A DNA stretch of 64,000 bases from Variovorax paradoxus (lineage in GTDB: Bacteria > Pseudomonadota > Gammaproteobacteria > Burkholderiales > Burkholderiaceae_C), in contig NZ_JAUSXL010000002.1 in NCBI RefSeq assembly GCF_030815975.1, positions 2,294,001 through 2,358,000 of the forward strand, in the 5' to 3' direction. The translations under genes and the position numbers were made by a program. Numbering within the stretch: the stretch's first letter is position 1; every line of letters starts with the position of its first letter. The notes beneath the pieces were generated by a model. The model saw only the letters and a list, made by a program, of their open reading frames with translations, made no database searches and was not told the DNA's origin. Of the stretch, positions 29,578-37,597 are shown in pieces.

Positions 29578-30177
29578 ATGGCCCTCACGCTCGACCCCGA
29601 AGACACGCGCGCACGCATCCACGGCCTGGCGTGGTGCGGCTTCCATCCCGACGGCGATATCGGATGGATGATCACCGACGAGTACCTCGACCCCGACGAG
29701 CTCACGCCCGAAGACCGCGCCTGGGTCAAGGCCGAGGCGGCGCGCGCCTGCGCCGCCAAGCGTGCCGCCGAGGCTTCGTGGCCCGCGCAGACCGAATACG
29801 ACCGGCTCGAAGCAGTCTTCGCCCAGCTGCGCAGCGAGAAGATCATTGCGCTGCACCGCGCCGGCAACTCGCTGGCCGACGGCCACGACGATGTGCGCGA
29901 GCAGTGGCGCGCCGCGGGCCGGCTCGCCTCGGGCATCCGCGGCTGCTGCTTCTATCACGCGCAGGACCTCGACACCGCCGTGCGCACCGGCCGCCTCTAC
30001 CTGGCGTTCAGCGGCGGCATGATTCCCGAGATCGAGCAGCGCGAGGCCAACACCATTGCGGTCGGCCGGCGCATCGTCGAGCTGCTGCGCGCGGCCGGCT
30101 TCGGCGCCCAGTGGAGCGGCAACATCAACGAGCGCATCGAGGCCGACCTGGGCCAGTGGCGCAAGCGAAGCCCGTAG
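29578..30177 (+). CDS. DUF6891-like protein of unknown function
   Basis: 199 residues from the ATG at 29578; an upstream in-frame TTG at 29563 would add five. No signal peptide or membrane helix. The segment GIRGCCFYHAQDLDTAVRTG followed by LYLAFSGG resembles the DUF6891 family, in which 'FYHxQDLxxAV' is the most conserved stretch. Assignment is from memory of the motif. Highly charged, probably cytoplasmic. No operon partner; the next gene starts 81 bp downstream. Confidence 0.65.
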   Translation: MALTLDPEDTRARIHGLAWCGFHPDGDIGWMITDEYLDPDELTPEDRAWVKAEAARACAAKRAAEASWPAQTEYDRLEAVFAQLRSEKIIALHRAGNSLADGHDDVREQWRAAGRLASGIRGCCFYHAQDLDTAVRTGRLYLAFSGGMIPEIEQREANTIAVGRRIVELLRAAGFGAQWSGNINERIEADLGQWRKRSP

Positions 30178-30258
30178 CCGCCTCGCGTCAGCAGCCCTAG
30201 CAGAGCGCGCAATGGCTTGCACGAGCAGGGATCGCCGGATCGCGCCATCATCCGGCCC

Positions 30259-31245
30259 ATGATTCCGTTCTCGATCCTCGACCTCTCCCCCATCACCGAA
30301 GGCAGCGACGCCGCGCAGTCGTTCCGCAACTCGCTGTCGCTCGCGCAGCACGGGGAGAGGCTGGGCTACCAGCGCTACTGGCTGGCCGAGCACCACGGCA
30401 TGCCGGGCATCGCGAGCGCGGCCACCGCGGTGCTGCTCGCCTACGTGGGCGCCGGCACGTCGACGATCCGCATCGGCGCGGGCGGCGTGATGCTGCCCAA
30501 CCATTCGCCGCTGGTGATCGCCGAGCAGTTCGGCACGTTGGAGTCGCTCTATCCGGGGCGCATCGACCTGGGCCTCGGCCGCGCGCCCGGCTCCGACCAG
30601 CGCACCGCGCGCGCGCTGCGCCGCAACCTCGAATCCGATGCCGACCAGTTTCCGCAGGACGTGGTCGAGCTCATGGACTTCATGTCCAAGGCACCGCAGC
30701 AGCCCGTGCGCGCGGTGCCGGGCGCGGGGCTCGAGGTGCCGGTGTGGATTCTCGGCTCGAGCACCTTCGGCGCCCAGCTGGCCGCGCACCTGGGCTTGCC
30801 CTACGCCTTTGCCTCGCACTTCGCGCCGCAGCAGCTGATGCAGGCGATCCAGATCTACCGCGAGACCTTCAAGCCGTCGGCGCAGCTGCAGAAGCCCCAT
30901 GTGATGCTGGGCTTCAACGTGTTCGTGGCCGACACCGACGAAGAGGCCGAATTCCGCGCCACGTCATGGCAGCAGGCCTTCGTGAACCTGCGCAGCGGCC
31001 GGCCGGGGCGCCTGCCGCCGCCGGTCGAGGGCTATCGGCAGAAGGTCGGCCCGGCCGAGAACGCGCTGCTCGACTCGGTGCTGTCGTGCTCGGCCGTGGG
31101 CTCGCCCGCCCGCGTGCGCGAAGGCGTGCAGGCCTTCATCGAGCGCACGGGCGCCGACGAGCTGATGATCACCTCGCAGGTGTTCGACCACGCGGCGCGG
31201 CTGCGCTCCTACGAACTGCTGGCCGGCTTGCGCAGCCAGGGCTGA
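30259..31245 (+). CDS. LLM-class flavin-dependent oxidoreductase (luciferase-like)
   Basis: 328 residues forming the bacterial-luciferase TIM barrel. The start is [12 protein letters not shown], then [37 protein letters not shown] and [13 protein letters not shown], typical of the 'alkanal monooxygenase-like' MsnO8 subgroup. It would use reduced flavin supplied by another enzyme. Start at 30259 chosen because the conserved domain begins there; the frame is open 14 codons further up. The substrate is unknown. Confidence 0.88.
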   Translation: MIPFSILDLSPITEGSDAAQSFRNSLSLAQHGERLGYQRYWLAEHHGMPGIASAATAVLLAYVGAGTSTIRIGAGGVMLPNHSPLVIAEQFGTLESLYPGRIDLGLGRAPGSDQRTARALRRNLESDADQFPQDVVELMDFMSKAPQQPVRAVPGAGLEVPVWILGSSTFGAQLAAHLGLPYAFASHFAPQQLMQAIQIYRETFKPSAQLQKPHVMLGFNVFVADTDEEAEFRATSWQQAFVNLRSGRPGRLPPPVEGYRQKVGPAENALLDSVLSCSAVGSPARVREGVQAFIERTGADELMITSQVFDHAARLRSYELLAGLRSQG

Positions 31246-31294
31246 TTCCCCCACGCCGGCCGCCCGGGCGCGGGGCTGGGACAATGGCGGGCTT

Positions 31295-32398
31295 ATGGCA
31301 AAGCAACGGATCGTGGTGGGACTGAGCGGCGGGGTCGATTCCGCGGTCACGGCGCACCTGCTCAAGCAGCAGGGGCACGAGGTGGTCGGCATCTTCATGA
31401 AGAACTGGGAAGACGACGACGACAGCGAATACTGTTCGTCGAACATCGACTTCATCGACGCCGCCAGCGTGGCCGACGTGCTGGGCATCGAGATCGAGCA
31501 CGTCAACTTCGCGGCCGACTACAAGGACCGCGTGTTCGCCGAGTTCCTGCGCGAATACAAGGCCGGCCGCACGCCCAACCCCGACGTGCTGTGCAACGCC
31601 GAGATCAAGTTCAAGGCCTTCCTCGACCATGCGATGCGCCTGGGCGCCGGGAAGATCGCCACCGGCCACTACGCACGCGTGCGGCTGAACGAGGCCACGG
31701 GCCGGCACGAACTGCTCAAGGGGCTCGACCCTTCCAAGGACCAGAGCTATTTCCTGCACCGGCTGAATCAGGCGCAGTTGTCGAAGACGCTGTTTCCCGT
31801 GGGCGAACTGCACAAGACCGAGGTGCGCCGCATCGCGGAAGAGATCGGCCTGCCCAACGCGAAGAAGAAGGATTCCACCGGCATCTGCTTCATCGGCGAG
31901 CGGCCGTTCCGCGAGTTCCTCAACCGCTACATCTCGAAGGAACCGGGCCCCATCAAGGACGACCGCGGCCGCAAGCTCGGCGAGCACCAGGGCCTGAGCT
32001 TCTACACGCTGGGCCAGCGGCAGGGGCTGGGCATCGGCGGCGTCAAGGAGAAGGGCGCGCAGCGCGGCTCGGGCGACCATTCGCCGTGGTTCGTGGCACG
32101 CAAGGACATCGAGAAGAACACGCTCTGGGTGGTGCAGGGCCACGACCATCCCTGGCTGCTGTCCCCGGCGCTGGCGGCCGGCGATGCGAGCTGGGTTTCG
32201 GGCGAGGCGCCCGCGCCCGGCCGCTATGGATCGAAGGCGCGCTACCGCCAAGGCGACGCCGCCTGCGAACTGGAAGAAAGCGGCGACGCGGCGAGCTTCA
32301 GCCTGCGCTTCGGCGAGCCGCAATGGGCCGTCACGCCGGGGCAATCGGCCGTGCTCTACGACGGCGAGCGCTGCCTTGGCGGCGGGGTCATCGTCTGA
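31295..32398 (+). CDS. mnmA: tRNA-specific 2-thiouridylase
   Basis: 367 residues. MnmA installs sulfur at C2 of the wobble uridine in tRNA for Lys, Glu and Gln. The PP-loop SGGVDS is at 11-16. The catalytic cysteines are in [12 protein letters not shown] and [15 protein letters not shown], both conserved. [10 protein letters not shown] and [10 protein letters not shown] also match. The ATG lies 11 bases after an out-of-frame ATG in an ACAATG box that may be the -10. Followed convergently by a NudJ-like gene. Confidence 0.96.
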   Translation: MAKQRIVVGLSGGVDSAVTAHLLKQQGHEVVGIFMKNWEDDDDSEYCSSNIDFIDAASVADVLGIEIEHVNFAADYKDRVFAEFLREYKAGRTPNPDVLCNAEIKFKAFLDHAMRLGAGKIATGHYARVRLNEATGRHELLKGLDPSKDQSYFLHRLNQAQLSKTLFPVGELHKTEVRRIAEEIGLPNAKKKDSTGICFIGERPFREFLNRYISKEPGPIKDDRGRKLGEHQGLSFYTLGQRQGLGIGGVKEKGAQRGSGDHSPWFVARKDIEKNTLWVVQGHDHPWLLSPALAAGDASWVSGEAPAPGRYGSKARYRQGDAACELEESGDAASFSLRFGEPQWAVTPGQSAVLYDGERCLGGGVIV

Positions 32399-32429
32399 GC
32401 GCCTGAGGCCGGCCCACCAGAGCCAGCCG

Positions 32430-32909
32430 TCAGCGCAGCGATTCGTGCACGTGGATCAGCTCGAGCGGATACCGCTTGCCGGCCAGGTGGTCTTCGACGC
32501 ACTGCAGCAGCAGCGGGCTGCGGTGCCGCGGCACGCTGGCGCGGATTTCGTCGGCGCTCATCCAGACCGTGCGCACGATGCCTTCGTCGAGGGCTCGGCC
32601 TGCTTCCTTCGCGCCGAGTGTGCCGGCAAAGGCAAAGCGCAGGTAGATCACGTCTTCCTTGCTGCCCGTGCGATGGCTCGAGCGCGCCATGTAGATGCCG
32701 ATCAGCGCGGTGGGCGTGAAGGCGTGGGCGGTTTCCTCGAGGGCTTCGCGGGCGCAGCCTTCGACGGGCGATTCGCCGGGGTCGAGGTGTCCCGCCGGGG
32801 TGTTGAGCCGCAGCCCCTGGGCCGTGTGCTCCTCGACCAGCAGGAAGCGGCCGTCCTGCTCGATCACCGCGGCCACGGTGACATTGGGTTTCCAGCGCGG
32901 GTTGGTCAT
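32430..32909 (-). CDS. nudJ: NUDIX hydrolase, NudJ-like
   Basis: 159 residues. The Nudix box runs from Gly40 (GHLDPGESPVEGCAREALEETA) with the metal-binding REALEE intact; the usual Gly after EE-x is Ala61. The N-terminus WKPNVTVAAVI and C-terminus KRYPLELI match E. coli NudJ (thiamin pyrophosphate / nucleotide phosphatase), which in E. coli also neighbours mnmA. Here the two genes converge, 31 bp apart. The ATG at 32909 is used; a GTG four codons upstream is possible. Confidence 0.85.
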   Translation of the reverse strand: MTNPRWKPNVTVAAVIEQDGRFLLVEEHTAQGLRLNTPAGHLDPGESPVEGCAREALEETAHAFTPTALIGIYMARSSHRTGSKEDVIYLRFAFAGTLGAKEAGRALDEGIVRTVWMSADEIRASVPRHRSPLLLQCVEDHLAGKRYPLELIHVHESLR

Positions 32910-32922
32910 TGTCTCGGGCACT

Positions 32923-33357
32923 TTAGCGCAGCACGTAGCCGCTGAAGCGCCAGATGCGGTCGCGATCGAGATGAAAGCTCACGAGTTCGCGCAGGGTGCC
33001 ATCCGGCTTGTTGCTGAAACGGGTCTCGTACTCGATGCTGACATACTGGCCGGCCGTTTCGGAATCAGGGTCGGCCACGGCCTGGCGGTTGAGCGCCACC
33101 CAGGTCCGCTGCAAGGGCGCGCCCAGCGGCGAACGGCTCCTGGAAACCTTGGCGGCAAAGTCGGTGCGCGCGATGCGCTTGCGGGTTGCGGACGTGGCAC
33201 CGTCCCAGAGTTCCTCGGTCTTGCCCTGGTCGATCATCTGGACGGCCCGCATGCCGCCCTGCACCATGTCGCTGGCTTCCACATCCTGCGCGGCGGCCGT
33301 GCCGAAGACGCCCCGGCACAGTACGGCGGCCAGCAGCAGCCTCGTGAGAACTTTCAT
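32923..33357 (-). CDS. DUF4019-containing exported protein
   Basis: 144 residues with a signal peptide ending near AAAQD (residue 24). The mature domain has 'MDQGKTEELWDGAT' helix, VSRSRSPLGAPLQRTWV and the strands SIEYETRFSNKPDGTLRELV...WRFSGYVLR, which is the DUF4019 pattern. Probably periplasmic; function not known. AAGGAG precedes the ATG. It follows the atypical response regulator on the same strand with an 88-bp gap and may share its transcript. Confidence 0.75.
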   Translation of the reverse strand: MKVLTRLLLAAVLCRGVFGTAAAQDVEASDMVQGGMRAVQMIDQGKTEELWDGATSATRKRIARTDFAAKVSRSRSPLGAPLQRTWVALNRQAVADPDSETAGQYVSIEYETRFSNKPDGTLRELVSFHLDRDRIWRFSGYVLR

Positions 33358-33445
33358 CGACTTCGCTCCTTGTGAGGCCCCCAGGAGACCCAAAGCCGTT
33401 TGGAGCCCGTATCGCGGCGGAGATTCCCCGCGGATTGAAAGCTCC

Positions 33446-34159
33446 TCAGCGCGTGAGGCTTTCCGGCAGTGTGTTCGGCTCGACCGTCTCCAGCCGGTAG
33501 CCCAGGCCGTAGATGGCCAGCAGCAGGAAGCCGCTCGCGGGTCCCAGGCCGAGCTTGGTCCGCAGGCGGGAGACGTGGGTGTCCAGCGACCGCGACAGGG
33601 CCGCCGCGCCAGCGCCCCACACCGCCTCATGCAGATGCTCGCGCGACAGCAGCCGGCCGAGGTTCTGGAACAGGAACAGCGCGAGCGCGTATTCGCGGTT
33701 CTTCAACTCGACCTGTGCGCCATTCACCTTGAGGACCCGCGCGCGCGGGTAGAAGTGATAGGGGCCGAAAACCAGTTCCGCCTCGTGCTGCGCGGGATAG
33801 GACCGGCGCAGCAGCGCGCCGACGCGGGCTTCGAGTTCGGTGGCGCGAACCGGCGCGACCATGAAGTCGTCGGCACCCGCATTGAGCCCTTCGACCACGT
33901 CGGTCTCGTCGCGCGTCGTGGTCACGAAAAGAATGGGCGCACGGCTTCGGAGCTCGTTGCGGGCGGTCTTCACGAGCTCGATGCCGCGGATGTCCGGCGG
34001 GTGCCAGTCGAGGATCAGAAGATCGAAGGTTTGCCGGCGCAGCGCCTGGAGCAAGGCGTGCCCTTCTGTGTACGAGTGACATTCGTGGCCGAGCCCCGAC
34101 ATCGCTTGGGTGATCAGCTGAAGCTGATCGGCTTCGTGATCGAGTATCGCAATACGCAT
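33446..34159 (-). CDS. OmpR-type response regulator with atypical receiver
   Basis: 237 residues: receiver domain (1-115) and winged-helix output (about 135-230, LKNREYALALFLFQN...SRSLDTHVSRLRTKLG). The phospho-acceptor site is kept (Asp51 in LLILDWHPPD). However the acidic pair at the N-terminus reads D7-H8-E9 instead of D-D/E-D, and the near-universal Lys of the K-P turn is Ala102 (MVAPVRATEL). It may therefore not be switched by ordinary phosphorylation. No histidine kinase is adjacent. The start at 34159 follows GAAGGGGATGG. Confidence 0.85.
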   Translation of the reverse strand: MRIAILDHEADQLQLITQAMSGLGHECHSYTEGHALLQALRRQTFDLLILDWHPPDIRGIELVKTARNELRSRAPILFVTTTRDETDVVEGLNAGADDFMVAPVRATELEARVGALLRRSYPAQHEAELVFGPYHFYPRARVLKVNGAQVELKNREYALALFLFQNLGRLLSREHLHEAVWGAGAAALSRSLDTHVSRLRTKLGLGPASGFLLLAIYGLGYRLETVEPNTLPESLTR

Positions 34160-34574
34160 TCCATCCCCTTCTTCCTGCCGAATTTGCCTCTGCGGGCTTT
34201 TGAGTGAAAGAAGTGTATCTATCTGCGTCTTCGGGAAAAAGCCTTCGCGCAACTAATGCACGAAATGAACGTATCTTTCTAGCAGTTGAGAGCAATTGCA
34301 AACAAATACGTGCTTATTGGCCGCAAGAGGGTGGCGGGCGCAGGTGCGTGGCGGCCGGGGCACCCAGCCTGCGGAGATCCGGTGCCGGGAAACAACCAAT
34401 GCCCGGGTGCGCCGGTCCGATGCGATGGCTTCGCTACCATTTATATAGCTACACATGCAATGACTACGGTCATCAAGAGGTGAACAGGCGGTGGATTTAG
34501 GCGACGGCGGCGCCGTAATCTTGCTGTAAGCTCTGCCCGCATTCCCGTATTGCCCTTGCCCTGAGGAGATCTCT
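34160..34574. other. AT-richer intergenic region upstream of pntAA, no gene recognised
   Basis: 415 bp between the divergent response regulator and pntAA. 34200-34320 and 34435-34500 are clearly poorer in G+C than the surroundings (for example TTTATATAGCTACACATGC). It should hold promoters for both genes. I see no convincing -35/-10 pair, riboswitch or small RNA. Confidence 0.45.
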
Positions 34575-35705
34575 ATGCTGATAGGCGTGCCTGCCGAGAC
34601 GACGGCTGGCGAAACCCGTGTGGCCGCAACGCCCGAGACGGTGAAGAAACTGGTCGCTTCGGGCCACGCGATACGCGTGCAGTCGGGGGCGGGCATCGCA
34701 GCCAGCGTCACCGATGCCGCCTACGAAGCCGCCGGTGCCGAGATCGTCAACATGAACGCCGCGTTCGCGGCCGACATGGTGCTCAAGGTGCGCACGCCCA
34801 GCGACGCCGAAACCGCGCTCATGAAGCCCGGCACCGTGGTCATCGGCATGCTCAACCCCTTCGATGCCGTGGGCCTGCAGCGCCTGGCCACGGCCGGCCT
34901 CACGGCCTTCGCGCTCGAAGCCGCACCGCGCACCACCCGCGCCCAGAGCATGGACGTGCTTTCCTCGCAGGCCAATATCGCGGGCTACAAGGCCGTGATG
35001 ATCGCGGCCGACAAGTACCAGCGCTTCTTCCCGATGCTGATGACCGCCGCCGGCACCGTGAAGGCGGCGCGCGTGGTCATCCTGGGCGTGGGCGTGGCGG
35101 GCCTGCAGGCCATTGCCACTGCCAAGCGCCTGGGGGCCGTGATCGAAGCCTCCGACGTGCGCCCGAGTGTCAAGGAGCAGATCGAATCGCTCGGCGGCAA
35201 GTTCATCGAGGTGTCCTACGACACCGACGAAGAAAAGGAAGCTGCGGTCGGCGTCGGCGGCTATGCCAAGCCCATGCCCGCGAGCTGGCTCGCGCGCCAG
35301 CAGGTCGAAGTGGCCAAGCGCGTGGCGCTGGCCGACATCGTCATCAGCACCGCGCTCATCCCGGGCCGCGCGGCGCCTACGCTCATCACCGAGGACATGG
35401 TCAAGGCCATGAAGCCCGGCTCCGTGATCGTCGACATCGCCGCCGGCAAGGGCCCCGAGGGCGTCGGCGGCAACTGCCCGCTGTCCGAAGCCGACCAGAC
35501 GGTGGTCAAGCACGGCGTGACCATCGTCGGCGAAACCAATCTTCCGGCGCTGGTGGCGGCCGACGCATCGGCGCTCTATGCGCGCAACGTGCTCGACTTC
35601 CTCAAGCTCATCGTCACCAAGGAGGGCGGCCTGAAGATCGACCTCGAGGACGACATCGTCGCCGCCTGCCGCGTCGCGCACGACGGCCAGGTCACGAAGA
35701 AATAA
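34575..35705 (+). CDS. pntAA: NAD(P) transhydrogenase subunit alpha, part 1 (domain I)
   Basis: 376 residues, the soluble NAD(H)-binding domain I of proton-translocating transhydrogenase. MLIGVPAETTAGETRVA opens the alanine dehydrogenase-like fold; the NAD site is VVILGVGVAGLQAIATAKRLG, and RPSVKEQIESLGG follows. AGGAGA precedes the ATG. The alpha chain is split here into pntAA and pntAB as in many alpha- and beta-proteobacteria; E. coli has one fused chain. The complex couples proton entry to NADPH formation. Confidence 0.95.
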   Translation: MLIGVPAETTAGETRVAATPETVKKLVASGHAIRVQSGAGIAASVTDAAYEAAGAEIVNMNAAFAADMVLKVRTPSDAETALMKPGTVVIGMLNPFDAVGLQRLATAGLTAFALEAAPRTTRAQSMDVLSSQANIAGYKAVMIAADKYQRFFPMLMTAAGTVKAARVVILGVGVAGLQAIATAKRLGAVIEASDVRPSVKEQIESLGGKFIEVSYDTDEEKEAAVGVGGYAKPMPASWLARQQVEVAKRVALADIVISTALIPGRAAPTLITEDMVKAMKPGSVIVDIAAGKGPEGVGGNCPLSEADQTVVKHGVTIVGETNLPALVAADASALYARNVLDFLKLIVTKEGGLKIDLEDDIVAACRVAHDGQVTKK

Positions 35706-35743
35706 GCCGCCATCCCACGGCACTCACGCGAGGAGAAGAAATC

Positions 35744-36076
35744 ATGGATCCCGTTTCCCATACCGTCATCAACCTCATCATCTTCGTGCTGGCCATCTAC
35801 GTGGGCTACCACGTGGTGTGGACCGTCACGCCCGCGCTGCACACGCCGCTGATGGCCGTGACCAACGCCATCTCGGCCATCGTGATCGTGGGCGCCATGC
35901 TGGCGGCCGCGCTCACCGAGACCACGCTGGGCAAGACCATGGGCGTGCTCGCGGTGGCACTTGCGGCGGTGAACATCTTCGGCGGCTTCCTGGTCACGCG
36001 GCGCATGCTCGAGATGTTCAAGAAGAAAGAGAAGAAGACTGCCCCACCCAAGGCTGAATCGGGAGCCGCCCAATGA
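35744..36076 (+). CDS. pntAB: NAD(P) transhydrogenase subunit alpha, part 2 (membrane part)
   Basis: 110 residues with three membrane helices (about 8-28, 37-57, 64-84: INLIIFVLAIYVGYHVVWTV, AISAIVIVGAMLAAAL, GVLAVALAAVNIFGGFLVT) and a short lysine-rich tail. It corresponds to the C-terminal membrane segment of E. coli PntA. It follows pntAA by 38 bp behind GAGGAG, and overlaps pntB by ATGA. Confidence 0.93.
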   Translation: MDPVSHTVINLIIFVLAIYVGYHVVWTVTPALHTPLMAVTNAISAIVIVGAMLAAALTETTLGKTMGVLAVALAAVNIFGGFLVTRRMLEMFKKKEKKTAPPKAESGAAQ

Positions 36077-37500
36077 GCATGAACGTCGTCACGCTGCTGT
36101 ACCTCGTTGCGAGCGTCTGCTTCATCCAGGCCCTGAAGGGCCTCTCCCATCCCACCACCTCGATCCGCGGCAACCTCTTCGGCATGGCCGGCATGGCCAT
36201 TGCGGTGGTCACCACCGGGGCGCTGATCTACAACCTGGCCGGCGGCCACCTGATGGGTCTGGCCTGGGTGCTGCTGGGGCTGGTGGTCGGCGGCGGCTAC
36301 GGCGCCTACCGCGCCAAGACGGTCGAGATGACCAAGATGCCCGAGCTGGTGGCCTTCTTCCACAGCATGATCGGCCTGGCGGCGGTGTTCATTGCGGTCG
36401 CGGCCGTGGTCGAACCCGCGGCCATGCTCGAAGGCATCGCCAAGGGCGCGGCCATTCCCGCCGGCAACCGGCTCGAGCTGTTCCTGGGGGCGGCCATCGG
36501 CGCCATCACCTTCAGCGGCTCGGTCATCGCCTTCGGCAAGCTCTCGGGCACCTACAAGTTCCGGCTGTTCCAGGGCGCGCCGGTGCAGTTCGCGGGCCAG
36601 CACATGCTGAACCTCGTGCTCGGCCTGGCCATGATCGGGCTGGGGCTGGTGTTCATGGCCACCGAAAGCTGGCCGGCCTTCTTCGCGATGCTGGCGCTGG
36701 CCTTCGTGATGGGGGTGCTCATCATCATCCCGATCGGCGGCGCCGACATGCCGGTGGTGGTGTCGATGCTCAACAGCTACTCGGGCTGGGCGGCCGCGGG
36801 CATCGGCTTCAGCCTGAACAACGCGATGCTGATCGTGGCCGGTTCGCTGGTGGGCTCGTCGGGCGCGATCCTGAGCTACATCATGTGCAAGGCCATGAAC
36901 CGCTCGTTCTTCAACGTGATCCTGGGCGGCTTCGGCGGCGAGGCGGTCAGCGCGGCCGGCGCCGCCAAGGAGCAGCGCCCGGTCAAGAGCGGCAGCGCCG
37001 ACGATGCGGCCTTCGTGCTGGGCAATGCCGAGACGGTGGTGATCGTGCCGGGCTACGGCCTGGCCGTGGCGCGTGCCCAGCATGCGGTGAAGGAACTCGC
37101 GGAGAAGCTCACGCAAAAGGGCATCACCGTCAAGTACGCGATCCACCCGGTGGCCGGCCGCATGCCGGGCCACATGAACGTGCTCTTGGCCGAGGCCGAG
37201 GTGCCTTACGACCAGGTGTTCGAGATGGAAGACATCAACGGCGAGTTCGGCCAGGCCGACGTGGCGATCATCCTGGGGGCCAACGACGTGGTGAACCCGG
37301 CGGCGCTCACCAAGGGCAGCCCGATCTACGGCATGCCGATTCTCGAAGCCTACAAGGCCAAGACGGTGATCGTGAACAAGCGCTCCATGGCGGCGGGCTA
37401 CGCCGGCCTGGACAACGAACTCTTCTACATGGACAAGACCATGATGGTCTTTGGGGATGCGAAGAAAGTAGTGGAAGATATGGGCAAGGCCATCGAATAG
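36073..37500 (+). CDS. pntB: NAD(P) transhydrogenase subunit beta
   Basis: 475 residues: about nine membrane helices (domain II, 1-265) and the C-terminal NADP(H)-binding domain III (290-475) with VIVPGYGLAVARAQHAVKELA, AIHPVAGRMPGHMNVLLAEA and IILGANDVVNPAA. The proton channel is formed with PntAB. An ATGA overlap couples it to pntAB. A perfect GCCCGC/GCGGGC hairpin (37513-37527) follows the stop but has no T run. Confidence 0.95.
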   Translation: MSMNVVTLLYLVASVCFIQALKGLSHPTTSIRGNLFGMAGMAIAVVTTGALIYNLAGGHLMGLAWVLLGLVVGGGYGAYRAKTVEMTKMPELVAFFHSMIGLAAVFIAVAAVVEPAAMLEGIAKGAAIPAGNRLELFLGAAIGAITFSGSVIAFGKLSGTYKFRLFQGAPVQFAGQHMLNLVLGLAMIGLGLVFMATESWPAFFAMLALAFVMGVLIIIPIGGADMPVVVSMLNSYSGWAAAGIGFSLNNAMLIVAGSLVGSSGAILSYIMCKAMNRSFFNVILGGFGGEAVSAAGAAKEQRPVKSGSADDAAFVLGNAETVVIVPGYGLAVARAQHAVKELAEKLTQKGITVKYAIHPVAGRMPGHMNVLLAEAEVPYDQVFEMEDINGEFGQADVAIILGANDVVNPAALTKGSPIYGMPILEAYKAKTVIVNKRSMAAGYAGLDNELFYMDKTMMVFGDAKKVVEDMGKAIE

Positions 37501-37597
37501 GCCGAAGGTCCAGCCCGCATTGCGGGCACGATCATCGCGGCGCCATTTCGTGCGCCGCTTTCGTTTCAAAAACACGCGATTCCGAGGAGACACACCC

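Noticed and set aside
25302..34159. Pairing the orphan histidine kinase with the OmpR-type regulator at 33446-34159
   Set aside because: The kinase core is NarX/HisKA_3 type, which pairs with LuxR/FixJ-type outputs. The regulator is OmpR type with a degenerate receiver and lies 6 kb away.
37513..37527. Terminator after pntB
   Set aside because: The GCCCGC/GCGGGC stem is perfect but only 6 bp, and no T run follows on either strand.
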